Below, piece by piece: positions 47,154-56,541 of a stretch of 62,366 nt of DNA. The stretch comes from Candidatus Paraburkholderia kirkii (GTDB lineage: Bacteria > Pseudomonadota > Gammaproteobacteria > Burkholderiales > Burkholderiaceae), in contig LFKV01000022.1 of NCBI GenBank assembly GCA_001189345.1, positions 1 through 62,366 on the forward strand. Direction: 5' to 3'. Positions within the stretch are counted from its first letter, which is position 1. Each line of letters begins with the position of its first letter. The position numbers and the translations under genes were made by a program. The notes under the pieces were generated by a model. That model was not told the origin of the DNA. It did no database searches and saw only the letters and a list, made by a program, of their open reading frames with translations.

Positions 47154-47930
47154 TCAATCCGCCACGCGAACGGCGACATTCGCCGCGGCGAGCGTTTCGG
47201 TCATCCATTCGGGTGGCGGGGCATCGGTGAAAAGCACATCGATCTGGCTGAGATGTCCGAGCTTTACGAGCGCGGAGCGGCCGAACTTCGAATGATCCGC
47301 GACGAGAAACACCGTGCGCGACTGCTCGACGATCGCCTGCGCCACGCAGACTTCGGCGGTATCGAAGTCGCGGAGCGTGCCGTCCTCCTCGATGCTCGAA
47401 ATGCCGATGATCCCGTAGTCCACCTTGAACATCCGGATGAAGTCGACGGCCTGCTCGCCCACGACACCCTTGTTGCGGCGCGCGCGCACCTTTCCGCTGG
47501 CGACCAGCAGCTCGGCGTCCGTTTCGTCCGCGAAAATATGGGCGACGTTCAGGTTGTTCGTGATGACGCGCAGGCCCGTGTGCTGTCGCAGTGCCCGGGC
47601 GACTTCCTCGGTCGTCGTACCCAGGTTGATGAAGAGCGTCGCCTGATTCGGAATCTCGGATGCGACGCGCTTGGCGATGCGCCGCTTTTCCTCAAGATAC
47701 ATCTGCTGGCGCGCAGTGTAGGCCGTATTCTCCGCGCTGGTGAGCGCGCTTGCGCCGCCGTGATAGCGGCGCAGCAGGTTGCGGTCCGACAGCCAGTTGA
47801 CGTCGCGGCGGACGGTCTGCGGCGTGACCTGGAATTGCGCGGCGAGGTCTTCGATGGTCGCGAAGCCATCCCGGGCGACACGGTCGAGCAGCGCGCGCTG
47901 CCTGCCGTTGAGGGCGTGATCAGATGTCAT
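47154..47930 (-). CDS. DeoR-family repressor, GlpR-like
   Basis: This is an intact 258-residue regulator. The N-terminal HTH is RQRALLDRVARDGFATIEDL followed by AAQFQVTPQTVRRDVNWLSD, then the family landmark LLRRYHGGASALTSAENTAY. The phospho-sugar-binding domain has LFINLGTTTEEVARALRQHT, GLRVITNNLNVAHIFAD and VDYGIIGISSIEEDGTLRDF. Context makes it the repressor of the divergent glycerol kinase gene, with glycerol-3-phosphate as likely inducer. Two GlpR-like operators lie in the intergenic region at 48086-48123. Confidence 0.88.
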   Translation of the reverse strand: MTSDHALNGRQRALLDRVARDGFATIEDLAAQFQVTPQTVRRDVNWLSDRNLLRRYHGGASALTSAENTAYTARQQMYLEEKRRIAKRVASEIPNQATLFINLGTTTEEVARALRQHTGLRVITNNLNVAHIFADETDAELLVASGKVRARRNKGVVGEQAVDFIRMFKVDYGIIGISSIEEDGTLRDFDTAEVCVAQAIVEQSRTVFLVADHSKFGRSALVKLGHLSQIDVLFTDAPPPEWMTETLAAANVAVRVAD

Positions 47931-48085
47931 CGGAGTGCGCGAAATCGCAAAAAATGAAAATTATCGGATGCGCGAGTGTACGACGAAAAAGCGCCGCCGA
48001 CCAAGGGACGCCGTCTCCTCTTGATTGATTCGGCATCGCGTGTCCGTTCATCGCCATCTTCTCACCAGCTGTTTCGAGTGTTACT

Positions 48086-48123
48086 ATGTTCGAAAACGAA
48101 TATCAAAATTCGTTTTCGAACAT
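48086..48123. promoter_or_regulatory. Double GlpR-type operator
   Basis: ATGTTCGAAAACGAAT (48086-48101) and its perfect complement (48108-48123) flank six bases. Each arm with its flanks closely follows the GlpR operator pattern WATKTTCGWTAWCGAAMATW, so this is two back-to-back sites just upstream of glpK. Confidence 0.75.
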
Positions 48124-48152
48124 CATCGAGCCAGCCGAATGGAGTTGGCGGC

Positions 48153-49526
48153 ATGAGCCAGCAACGCTTTATTCTTGCCCTCGATCAGGGCACGACCAGT
48201 TCCCGGACGATACTTTTCGCCCGCTCAGGCCGGGTGACTGCCAGCGCGCAGCGCGAATTCGCGCAGCATTACCCACAGCCGGGCTGGGTGGAGCACGATC
48301 CCGGCGACATTTGGCGGTCGCAACTCGACGTCGCGCGGGAGGTCATGCGTGAGGCGGGTGCGCAGGCCTCGGACATCGCCGCGATCGGCATCGCGACCAG
48401 CGGGAAACCACGCTTCTGTGGAATCGAAGAACCGGCGCGCCGGTCGCGCCCGCAATCGTCTGGCAAGACCGGCGCACGGCCGCTCATTGCGAGCGGTTGA
48501 TCGAATGCGGCGCCCAGACGCTGATCGAGCAAAGGACCGGCCTGCGCATCGATCCCTATTTCTCGGCCATCAAGCTCGCCTGGCTGCTCGACAGCGCACC
48601 CGGCCTGCGTGCGCGGGCACGCGACGGCGAACTGGCGTTCGGCACCGTCGACAGCTGGCTGGTGTGGCATCTGAGCGGACACCGCCGTCATGTGACGGAC
48701 GTCTCGAACGCCGCGCGCACCGCGCTCTTCGACATCCGCGCATGCCGGTGGGACGATGAGCTGCTTGCGCTCTTCGATATCCCGTGCGCGGTGCTTCCGG
48801 AGGTCGTGCCTTCGAGCGGACCGATCGCGCATACCGATGGCGCGCTGTTCGGCGCGGCCATTCCGATCACGGGCGTCGCGGGGGATCAGCAGGCCGCTAT
48901 GTTCGGCCAGGGATGCATCGAGCCGGGCCTCGTGAAGAACACACGGCACAGGACTTTTCATGCTGATGAACACGGGCGCGCAACCGGTCGGATCGAGCCA
49001 TCGTCTGCTGACGACGATCGGCTGGCAACTCGACGGCCGTCTTGCCTATGCGCTGGAAGGCGCGGTCTTCATGGGCGGGGCGATCGTTCAATGGCTGCGC
49101 GACGGTCTGGGCATCATCGAAAGCGCGGCTTCCATCGGCGCGCTGGCGGCGCAATGCGAATCGAGCGAGGGCGTCGTGCTGGCGTCGGCCTTCGCGGGAC
49201 TGGGCGCGCCGTATTGGGATCCTTACGCGCGCGGCACGCTGCTCGGCATGACGCGCGGCACGACCCGCGCGCACATCGCGCGGGCGGCGCTCGAAGCGAT
49301 CACGCTCCAGACCGTCGATGTGCTCCACGCAATGGAGGCCGAAGCGGGCATCGCCGTGAGCGAGCTTCGCGCGGACGGCGGCGCCTCGCAAAACGATCTT
49401 TTGATGCAGATTCAGGCCGACTTGCTCGATCGGCCGGTCGTGCGTCCGGCCGTCACCGAGACGACCGCGTTGGGCGCCGCCTGTCTCGCGGGAATCGGGT
49501 CGGGCTTCTGGGCCGGGCTCGACTAA
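48153..49526 (+). pseudogene. glpK: Glycerol kinase, frameshifted and C-terminally truncated
   Basis: This is a FGGY-family kinase that phosphorylates glycerol to glycerol-3-phosphate. It starts [20 protein letters not shown] (phosphate-binding DQGTTS) at ATG 48153. Family blocks are [76 protein letters not shown]-like [20 protein letters not shown] and [20 protein letters not shown]. Frame is lost near 48405, where ACCAACCA has become ACCA, and near 48940. The chain ends at 49526 after GSGFWAGLD, about 45 residues short. Divergent from its likely repressor. Confidence 0.85.
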
Positions 49527-49586
49527 GCGTGACCGGGTGTCCGGTTATGCGGGGGGCAAGTCCATGTTTCTTCTGATGTGTGATCG

Positions 49587-49626
49587 TGCCCCCACGATTT
49601 TAGGGCATGCCCCCTTGCTTGCCCCC
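49587..49626. repeat. Three TGCCCCC repeats beside tRNA-Thr, integrase-site remnant
   Basis: TGCCCCC occurs at 49587, 49608 and 49620. Short repeats of this kind are common between tRNA genes and integrase genes of genomic islands. No integrase remains here, so this is probably the scar of a lost island. Confidence 0.4.
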
Positions 49627-49673
49627 AGTTTTTTTTTTGAGATGGGGTGATATACGAAAAGACACCACGAAAC

Positions 49674-49710
49674 AAAAAACCCGCGCCAACACTGGGATGG
49701 GTGCGGGTTT
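49674..49710 (-). terminator. Terminator downstream of tRNA-Thr
   Basis: Leftward, AAACCCGC pairs with GCGGGTTT, extended by CC/GG, and is followed by TTTTTTG. It lies about 33 bases after the tRNA 3' end. Confidence 0.8.
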
Positions 49711-49742
49711 CGAGACTGCTTGAGACTGCATGGAAACTTGAT

Positions 49743-49818
49743 TGGTGCCGGAAAGAGGAATCGAACCCCCGACCTTCGCATTACGAATGCGCTGCTCTAC
49801 CGTCTGAGCTATCCCGGC
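49743..49818 (-). tRNA. tRNA-Thr (CGT anticodon)
   Basis: The 76-nt cloverleaf has acceptor stem GCCGGGA/TTTCCGGC, with D arm TAGCTCAG...GGTAGAGCA. The anticodon loop TTCGTAA sits between GCGCA and TGCG, so the anticodon is CGT, reading ACG. The T arm GTCGGGGGTTCGATTCCTC is followed by an encoded CCA. It is intact. Confidence 0.95.
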
Positions 49819-49871
49819 ATCAGAGAAGCAAAATTGTAGCGACCGTTTTCTCGTTTTGGCAATAGCTCGAA

Positions 49872-50891
49872 TCAAATTTTCTTTTCGAGATGATAGCGGG
49901 TGGCGCGATCCACTTCGTTCTTCGATCCGAGGAACACGGCCACGCGCTGATGCAGGCTCGTCGGGACGATATCGAGGATGCGCTGCTCGCCGTTGGTGGC
50001 GCCGCCGCCGGCCTGCTCGACGATGAACGCCATGGGGTTCGCTTCGTACATCAGGCGCAGCTTGCCGGGCTTCGACGGATCGCGGCGATCGGCCGGATAC
50101 ATGAAGATGCCGCCGCGGTTCAGAATGCGGTGCACGTCCGCGACCATCGACGCGATCCAGCGCATGTTGAAGTCTTCCTTGCGCGGGCCATCCTTGCCGG
50201 CATTCAGCTCGCCGATGTAGCGTTGCACCGGCTCATACCAGTGACGGCTGTTCGATGCGTTGATCGCGTACTCGCGCGTGTCGACCGGAATCTTCATGTC
50301 GCGCTGCGTGAGCACCCACGAGCCGAGTTCGCGGTCGAGCGTGAAGCAGTTCACGCCGTGGCCGGTCGTCAGCACGAGCACCGTCTGTGGTCCATACACC
50401 GCGTAGCCCGCGGCGACCTGCTGCGAGCCCGGTTGCATGAACGCCTGCTCGCTCGGCTCGACGCCGTCCGGGCAGCGCAGCACCGAGAAGATCGTGCCGA
50501 TCGACACGTTCACGTCGATGTTCGACGAGCCGTCGAGCGGGTCGAACATCAGCAGGTAGTTGCCCTTCGGATAACGGTTGGGAATCGGGAAGATCTTTTC
50601 CATCTCTTCCGACGCCATCGCGGCGAGGTTGCCGCCCCATTCGTTGGCTTCGAGCAGGATTTCGTTCGTGAGCACGTCGAGCTTTTTCTGGACTTCGCCC
50701 TGGACGTTCTCGCTGCCGGCGTTTCCGAACGCCTCGCCCAGCGCGCCCTTGCTCACGTGATAGCCGATCTGCTTGCAGGCCCGCGCGACGACCTCGAGCA
50801 GAAGACGCAGATCGGCGGGCAGGTTCTGGTGTTCGCGCTGTTGCTCGATCAGATACTTGGTGAGCGTAGTGCGGCTGGAGATGGAGGACAT
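49872..50891 (-). CDS. fbp: Fructose-1,6-bisphosphatase, class I
   Basis: This intact 339-residue gluconeogenic enzyme hydrolyses fructose-1,6-bisphosphate to fructose-6-phosphate. It starts [20 protein letters not shown]. Metal/active-site motifs are [32 protein letters not shown] and the C-terminal [20 protein letters not shown] followed by [20 protein letters not shown]. Its length and sequence are full and clean, unlike most of the window. It lies between tRNA-Thr and pepN, all on the same strand; the 163-bp gap to pepN has no strong terminator, so co-transcription is possible. Confidence 0.96.
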   Translation of the reverse strand: MSSISSRTTLTKYLIEQQREHQNLPADLRLLLEVVARACKQIGYHVSKGALGEAFGNAGSENVQGEVQKKLDVLTNEILLEANEWGGNLAAMASEEMEKIFPIPNRYPKGNYLLMFDPLDGSSNIDVNVSIGTIFSVLRCPDGVEPSEQAFMQPGSQQVAAGYAVYGPQTVLVLTTGHGVNCFTLDRELGSWVLTQRDMKIPVDTREYAINASNSRHWYEPVQRYIGELNAGKDGPRKEDFNMRWIASMVADVHRILNRGGIFMYPADRRDPSKPGKLRLMYEANPMAFIVEQAGGGATNGEQRILDIVPTSLHQRVAVFLGSKNEVDRATRYHLEKKI

Positions 50892-51054
50892 GCGGGACTC
50901 CGAGAGCGTTAGACGAATATTTGCGATTCTAACCGCTCGACCCGGCGGCTCCGTGTGACAGCGTCCGCGTGCGTCCGCCATGAGCGAGAACGGCCGCCGC
51001 GCGAAATTTCGGGCGACGACCGCCAAACGGCGAAAAATCCAGACGAAACAGTGC

Positions 51055-53772
51055 TTAAGCGGCTAGCGCCTTCTCGACCACCTCGCGCACGTCGCGCGAT
51101 TTCGCCTTCGATGCGACTTCGCTCAGCGCCGCATGCATCTTCTCGCGCAGTTGCGGCGTGAAACGCCGCCACAGTTCGAGCCCGCGCGCGAGGCGGGCGG
51201 CGACCTGCGGATTCAGCGCATCGAGGGCGATGACCTGTTCGGCCCAGAATGCGTAGCCGGAGCCGTCGGCGGCGTGGAACTGCGCCGGGTTGCCGCTGCA
51301 GAAGCTGAAGATCAGCGAGCGCGCGCGATTCGGATTCTTCAGCGTGAACGCCTGATGCTGCATCAGCTTGCGCACGATCTCGATCACCTTGCGGTTCGGT
51401 CCGCCGCGCTGCGTCGCCTGGAGCGCGAACCACTTGTCGATGACGAGCGCCTCGTTCTCGAAGCGGCGATAGAAGTCCGCAAGGGCGGCATCCGCGACGG
51501 TCGGATCGGCGCCCTTCGTCGCGCTTGCCAGCAGCAGGGCGGCGAGCGCGGCCGAGCGGTCGGTCATGTTGTTCGCGGCATCGTATTGCGCCTGCGCGAG
51601 CCTGACGGCTTCGGCCGGATCGTCGAGCTGGCTCAGATAGGCGAGGGCGAGGTTCTTCAGGCCGCGCTTGCCGGCGTCTTCCGGCGTCGGACGATACTCG
51701 CCCGGCGTGCGGTTCGCCTCGTAGGTCGCGAGCCACCTGTCGCGCAATTGCGACGCCAGGCGCCGGCTCATGAAGACGCGTGCCGCGTGCACGGCGGCCG
51801 GATCGGACACCGCCATCTGCTCGGCGAGATAGCTTTCCGAGGGCAGCATCAGCGCGAGCTCGCGGAAGGCGGGCGTGAGTGTCGTGTCGTCGAGCACGCG
51901 GGCGAACGCAGCGATCACCTGGTCGTCGATGGCCAGCGTCTCGCCCTTCGCCGCGCGCTCGGCGAGCGAGAGCAGCTCGCGCGTGGCGAGACGCTGGCCG
52001 GCTTCCCAGCGGTTGAACGGATCGCTGTCGTGCGCCAGCAGGAACGCGAGTTCTTCGTTCGTGTAGTCGTATTCGACGATCACCGGCGCCGAGAAATTGC
52101 GCAGCAGCGACGGCAGCGGCGGCTCGTTCACGTCGACGAAGGTGAACGACTGCTCGCGTTCCGTGAATTCGAGCACGCGCGTCGTGCCGTCCGGCTCCTT
52201 CTCGCCTTCGAGACGCAGCGGCAGATCCGTGCCGTTCCTGCCGATCAGGCCGACCGAGAAGGGAATCAGGAGCGGACCTTTCTGCGTTTCGCGCGCGGCT
52301 TCGGAGGCTTCGCCGTAGCCCTGGGTGAGCGTGAGCGTATAGCGCTTGTCGGCGGCATCGTACTTTGCCCGCACGGAGACGCGCGGCGTGCCCACCTGGC
52401 TGTACCAGCGTTCGAATTGCGCGAGATCGCGGTGATTCGCGTCGGCGAGCGCGTGGCGGAAGTCGTCGCAGGTCACGGCCTGGCCGTCGTGGCGCTGGAA
52501 GTAGAGATCCATGCCGCGCCGGAAGCCGTCGCGGCCGAACAGCGTCTGATACATCCGCACGACTTCCGAGCCCTTCTCGTAGACGGTCATCGTGTAGAAG
52601 TTGTTGATCTCGACGTAGCTCTCTGGGCGCACCGGATGCGCCATCGGGCCGGCGTCCTCGGCGAACTGCATTTGACGCAGCACGCGCACGTCCTCGATGC
52701 GCTTGGTCGCGCGCGCCGCCGCGCTCGCGGCGCCCTCGACGTCGCCCGCGGCTATGTCGGCGGAGAATTCCTGATCGCGGAATACGGTCAGGCCTTCCTT
52801 CAGGCTCAGCTGGAACCAGTCGCGGCAGGTCACGCGGTTCCCCGTCCAGTTGTGGAAGTATTCGTGTCCCACCACGGCCTCGATGTTCGAGAAATCGGTG
52901 TCGGTCGCGGTTTCGGGATTCGCCAGCACGTACTTCGTGTTGAAGATGTTGAGGCCCTTGTTCTCCATTGCGCCCATGTTGAAGTCGCTCACCGCGACAA
53001 TCATGAAGCGGTCCAGATCGAGCTCCAGCCCGAAGCGCTTTTCGTCCCAGCGGATGGAGTGGATGAGCGAATCCATCGCGTGACGGGTCTTGTCGAGATC
53101 GTGCGGCTCGACCCAGACCTGCAGCAGCTTTTCCTTGCCCGAGCCGGACGCGATGCGCTCCTCGATGCACACCAGCTTGCCCGCGACGAGCGCGAACAGA
53201 TAGCTCGGCTTCTTGAACGAGTCTTCCCATTTCGCGAAGTGGCGGCCGTCGAGCAGATCGCCTTCCGCGATCAGATTGCCGTTCGACAGTAGCACCGGAT
53301 ACGCCGCCTTGTCGGCGCGCAGCGTCACGGTGTAGGTGGCCATCACGTCGGGGCGATCGAGGAAGTAGGTGATGCGGCGAAAGCCCTCGGCTTCGCACTG
53401 CGTGAAGAAGTTGCCGCTGGAGACATAAAGTCCGGAGAGCGTCGTGTTCCCGGCCGGATTGCAGATGCTCTCGATGCTAAGCTCGAAGGGATCCGCAGGA
53501 ATATTGCCGATGGACAGGCCGTTTTCATGGACGCGGACATCCGCGTGCGCAACGCCATCGATCGCCGCGCTCACGAATTCGAGCTGCTCGCCCATCAGTT
53601 CGAGCCGGGGCGCGTCGCCGCGCGCGTCGGGGTTGCGGCGCAGCTTCATCGTGCTCTTCACGACCGTGCGCGCCGGCACGAGCTCGAACTCGAGCGCGAC
53701 GGAGTCGATCATGAAGGCGGGCGGCGTGTAGTCCTGGCGGCGAATCACTGCGGATGCGGTCGTGGTAGACAT
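51055..53772 (-). CDS. pepN: Aminopeptidase N
   Basis: This is an intact 905-residue M1-family zinc aminopeptidase that removes N-terminal residues from peptides in the cytoplasm. The start is ATG 53772 ([20 protein letters not shown]). The exopeptidase motif is [20 protein letters not shown], and the zinc site is [15 protein letters not shown] with the third ligand Glu in [16 protein letters not shown] large helical C-terminal domain ends [15 protein letters not shown]. Full length for PepN of proteobacteria, with no lesion. A long antisense open frame over 51133-53292 is a GC-rich shadow. Confidence 0.96.
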   Translation of the reverse strand: MSTTTASAVIRRQDYTPPAFMIDSVALEFELVPARTVVKSTMKLRRNPDARGDAPRLELMGEQLEFVSAAIDGVAHADVRVHENGLSIGNIPADPFELSIESICNPAGNTTLSGLYVSSGNFFTQCEAEGFRRITYFLDRPDVMATYTVTLRADKAAYPVLLSNGNLIAEGDLLDGRHFAKWEDSFKKPSYLFALVAGKLVCIEERIASGSGKEKLLQVWVEPHDLDKTRHAMDSLIHSIRWDEKRFGLELDLDRFMIVAVSDFNMGAMENKGLNIFNTKYVLANPETATDTDFSNIEAVVGHEYFHNWTGNRVTCRDWFQLSLKEGLTVFRDQEFSADIAAGDVEGAASAAARATKRIEDVRVLRQMQFAEDAGPMAHPVRPESYVEINNFYTMTVYEKGSEVVRMYQTLFGRDGFRRGMDLYFQRHDGQAVTCDDFRHALADANHRDLAQFERWYSQVGTPRVSVRAKYDAADKRYTLTLTQGYGEASEAARETQKGPLLIPFSVGLIGRNGTDLPLRLEGEKEPDGTTRVLEFTEREQSFTFVDVNEPPLPSLLRNFSAPVIVEYDYTNEELAFLLAHDSDPFNRWEAGQRLATRELLSLAERAAKGETLAIDDQVIAAFARVLDDTTLTPAFRELALMLPSESYLAEQMAVSDPAAVHAARVFMSRRLASQLRDRWLATYEANRTPGEYRPTPEDAGKRGLKNLALAYLSQLDDPAEAVRLAQAQYDAANNMTDRSAALAALLLASATKGADPTVADAALADFYRRFENEALVIDKWFALQATQRGGPNRKVIEIVRKLMQHQAFTLKNPNRARSLIFSFCSGNPAQFHAADGSGYAFWAEQVIALDALNPQVAARLARGLELWRRFTPQLREKMHAALSEVASKAKSRDVREVVEKALAA

Positions 53773-53992
53773 GGCAAGATCTTCATGTTGGATTGAGCGG
53801 CGCTGCGTCTCGTGCGCACGGAATGAGCGCACCAACGCGCGCGCGGCTGGTCGAATCATTGTACAAGCCGTTCGGAGATCGTGAATCGGGCGGCGCAACG
53901 CGTCGTGGAACCCACAAAATCGGACGCCGCCGGGCAAGCCCCGCCGGTGCTGTCTATAACTGAGAAGGGTGCTGAACGAAGTGAGGACGACC

Positions 53993-54713
53993 ATGAATTT
54001 TCCGATCAAGGCGCTGTGTCAATGGGCGCTGATCCTGGCTGCACTGTGGCTTGCAGGCTGCACGACCTATGTTCAGACCCAGGTGACTGCCTTTTCCGAC
54101 TGGAGCGGCAGCGACGCGACGCGAACCTATGCGTTCGCGCGTCAGGGCGACCAGTCCAACAGCATCGAGCAGACGACTTACGAGACCCTGGTCGCCAGCG
54201 AGTTGTCGAAGTACAACTTCCACCAGGTGCCCGACGCGAGCGCGCACTATCAGGTGGCGCTCGTGTATTCGGTTCGCGGCGACCTGATGACCGTGCGTCA
54301 GCCGGTCTACTACGATCCGTGGCCGATGTACGGTCCCTACGGCCGTCCGTTCTGAGGACCGTGGGGCGGCTGGGGCCCGTACGGCCCGTGGGGCCCGACG
54401 GGCTACGTCGATCTCAGAGCTATCGATGTACATCCACGCGCTGCAGATCCGGATGACCGACCGCAAGATGGGCCGCGAGGTCTACAAGGTGACGGCGGTG
54501 AATTCGACGGACGACGCTTCGCTCTATCAGGCGATGCCGTATCTCACGCGCAGCGCGCTCGCCGACTTTCCGCTCGGCAACGGTACGGTGCGCACCGTGA
54601 CGCTTCCGCTGGACAAGAGCGGCCGCGTCTCGAACGAAACGGCGGCGTCGCTCAATTCGAACGAGCGCAACGTAGCGCCCGCCCCGGCGCCTGCGGCCAA
54701 GTCCGTCGACTGA
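53993..54713 (+). pseudogene. DUF4136 lipoprotein with opal codon and small indels
   Basis: This is an outer-membrane type lipoprotein: MNFPIKALCQWALILAALWL followed by AGCTTYVQTQVTAFSDWSG, lipobox LAGC. The DUF4136 core is TYAFARQGDQSNSIEQTTYE and ETLVASELSKYNFHQVPDAS. A Gly/Pro/Trp/Tyr-rich stretch is interrupted by TGA at 54353-54355, where Trp is expected. A 2-base gain and a 1-base loss follow near 54413-54425, after which MYIHALQIRMTDRKMGREVY to the end is readable. It has its own terminator at 54730-54759. Function of the family is unknown. Confidence 0.8.
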
Positions 54714-54729
54714 TCGATCGGACCCGCAG

Positions 54730-54759
54730 AGGCGGCTTCGTTGCGCGAAGCCGCCTTTT
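54730..54759 (+). terminator. Rho-independent terminator after the DUF4136 gene
   Basis: AGGCGGCTTCG and its perfect complement flank TTGCG and are followed by a T run. It lies 16 bases after the stop. Confidence 0.9.
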
Positions 54760-54857
54760 TCGCGTCCGTCCTCTGCGAACGTCCCGCCGATGCGAAACGG
54801 CGCGCTTTCAGCCGTCATATCGCCGAGAACAACGCCGCTGGCAGCATCGGCAATTAC

Positions 54858-55226
54858 TCACACGTCAGCAATATAGCGGACAGATTGATACCTAAAAAAT
54901 GATCGAACAAGGCACGGATCGCGGCTAATTTGTGAAAGCTGCTCGTGAATTTTTGAGCCCAACTTTTCACCTTTTTGAAGTGGGCGTCGCGCAACGCCGG
55001 TCCGCTTGACGTGACTCCACACCAGTTCATCTGGATTGAGGTCCGGTGCGTAATCGGGCAGAAAATGCAAAGTCAACTTGCCCTGCGTACTCGCGACATA
55101 GTCCTTAACGATAGCTTTCTTATGCGCTGGCAATCCGTCGACGATCAAATGAACCGCTCTTTTACGATGAAACATCAACTTCTTGAGCAACTCGACGAAC
55201 AACTCGCCACTTAGAAGTAGTTTCAA
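54858..55226 (-). pseudogene. IS630-family transposase, C-terminal remnant
   Basis: The last 120 residues of an IS630 transposase are readable: LLKKLMFHRKRAVHLIVDGL (second catalytic Asp), TLHFLPDYAPDLNPDELVWS (catalytic Glu) and a C-terminus RSFFRYQSVRYIADV. The first Asp and the DNA-binding half are missing. The gene is cut at about 55230 by the IS5-type element. A second copy of the same 3' end, in opposite orientation, lies at 56429-56500. Confidence 0.82.
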
Positions 55227-55233
55227 AAAGATC

Positions 55234-55273
55234 TCTTAGGGGCTGTTAACCCGTCTTAGGGGCTGTTAACCCG
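55234..55273. repeat. 20-bp tandem duplication at the left end of the IS5-type element
   Basis: TCTTAGGGGCTGTTAACCCG is present twice (55234-55253, 55254-55273), so the IS end is duplicated in tandem. Confidence 0.92.
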
Positions 55274-55320
55274 TAACGCAACCTGTTAACCTCGATCGTT
55301 GTGACAACAGGATCGAGGAG

Positions 55321-56138
55321 ATGGGCAAACCAATCATCGACGACGAACTGTGGGCACTGATCGAGCCACTGCTACCACCAGCGAAGCCGCGCCGCTTCAA
55401 GTATCCGGGCCGCAAGCCGGTACCGGATCGGGCTGCGCTGACCGGCATCTTGTTCGTGCTGAAGACCGGCATCCGGTGGCGAGATCTGCCAGCGGAGATG
55501 GGATGTGGCTCTGGCGTCAGTTGCTGGCGCAGGCTGCGCGATTGGCAGCAAGCCGGCGTGTGGGATCGACTGCACGCACTGCTGCTGGCGAAACTACGAG
55601 CGGCCGGGAAGATCGACTTCTCCCGCGTCGTCGTCGACTCATCGTCGATTCGTGCGGTTGGGGCGGGCGAAAAACTGGCCCGAACCCCACCGACCGAGCA
55701 CGACCCGGTTCCAAGCACCACGTCACCACCGACGCCAACGGTACGCCGATCGCGGCAATCCTGACCGGCGCCAATCGTCACGACGTCACCCAACTGATCC
55801 CGTTGATCGAGGCCATCGTACCGATTGGCGGCGTGCGCGGCCGGCCGCTGAGTCGCCCTGGCTGTGTTTATGCCGACCGCGGTTACGATCATGACAAGTA
55901 CCGGTGCCTCCTTCACGCGCGCAACATTCCCACCAGCATCGCGCGGCGCGGTCACCCGCACGGTAGCGGCCTTGGGAAAGTCCGTTGGGTCGTCGAACGT
56001 ACACATGCCTGGTTGCATAACTTCCGCCGTCTACGTACTCGCTTCGAACGTCGTGCGGACATTCATGAAGCGTTCCTCAAACTCGGTTGTTGCTTGATCT
56101 GCTGGAACACTCTTCGGCAATCTCAACAGCCTTTATGA
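55321..56138 (+). CDS. IS5-family transposase, two overlapping frames (probable programmed -1 shift)
   Basis: The first frame starts MGKPIIDDELWALIEPLLPP at 55321, behind GAGGAG, and contains FVLKTGIRWRDLPAEMGCGS and the first catalytic Asp in SRVVVDSSSIRAVGAG. At an A5 run near 55665 a -1 slip leads into KTGPNPTDRARPGSKHHV, then VYADRGYDHDKYRCLLHARN (second Asp) and VRWVVERTHAWLHNFRRLRT (Glu) to 56138. Two-frame organisation with an A-run slip is normal in the IS427-like part of IS5. The triad is complete, so the element may be active. Confidence 0.85.
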
Positions 56139-56428
56139 AACCGTCTCTTAAGGGAAAACCCCTGATTCCGCACCGGTGAGCGTTCGCGCTGCGAAGGCTC
56201 GGGTGCAGCGTCGCCGCGAATGCATGCTCAGGACTTTGGATAACGCGTTCTTATAAAGATGGTAACCGGCGCTGATGTTGCCGGAGGCTGGGTTTTTGTC
56301 TCCTTAAGGTACGAGTCATGCGAAAGGCCGTCGTGAATCGGGCGACAACGGACACTTCCCCGGGCGCGAAGGCATGGGCCTGAAGCACGACATCGCGGTG
56401 TCGACCTGCCGTATCCCCGATTTCGTCG

Positions 56429-56500
56429 ATTAGCCGCGATCCGTACCTTGTTCGATCATTTTTAGGTATCAATCTGTCCGCTATATTTCTGACGTGTGAT
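56429..56500 (+). repeat. Inverted copy of the IS630 3' end
   Basis: About 72 bases are nearly identical in reverse complement to 54858-54929. They encode the transposase C-terminus (RYQSVRYISDV then stop) on the rightward strand. The unassigned 280 bases between this and the IS5 element hold no recognisable gene. Confidence 0.75.
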
Positions 56501-56541
56501 TAAAACATTCATGTGTCGCGTCGTGTACCCGTCCCCGCGAA

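Larger units (their letters stand above)
55234..56150 (+). mobile_element. IS5-family insertion sequence inserted in an IS630 remnant
   Basis: The transposase gene is bounded by GGGGCTGTTAACCCG on the left (itself duplicated) and by a related, inverted AAACCGTCTCTTA on the right. CTTA is found at both outer edges and may be the target duplication. Limits are approximate. Confidence 0.65.

Noticed and set aside
51133..53292. A 719-codon open frame on the strand opposite pepN
   Set aside because: It is antisense to a complete, highly conserved PepN, shows no family sequence and is typical of GC-rich codon bias. Similar long antisense frames lie over the CoA ligase, NYN and Rieske genes.
54858..56500. 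A functional composite IS630 transposon
   Set aside because: Both flanking IS630 pieces are 3' fragments without a complete transposase, so autonomous movement is unlikely.
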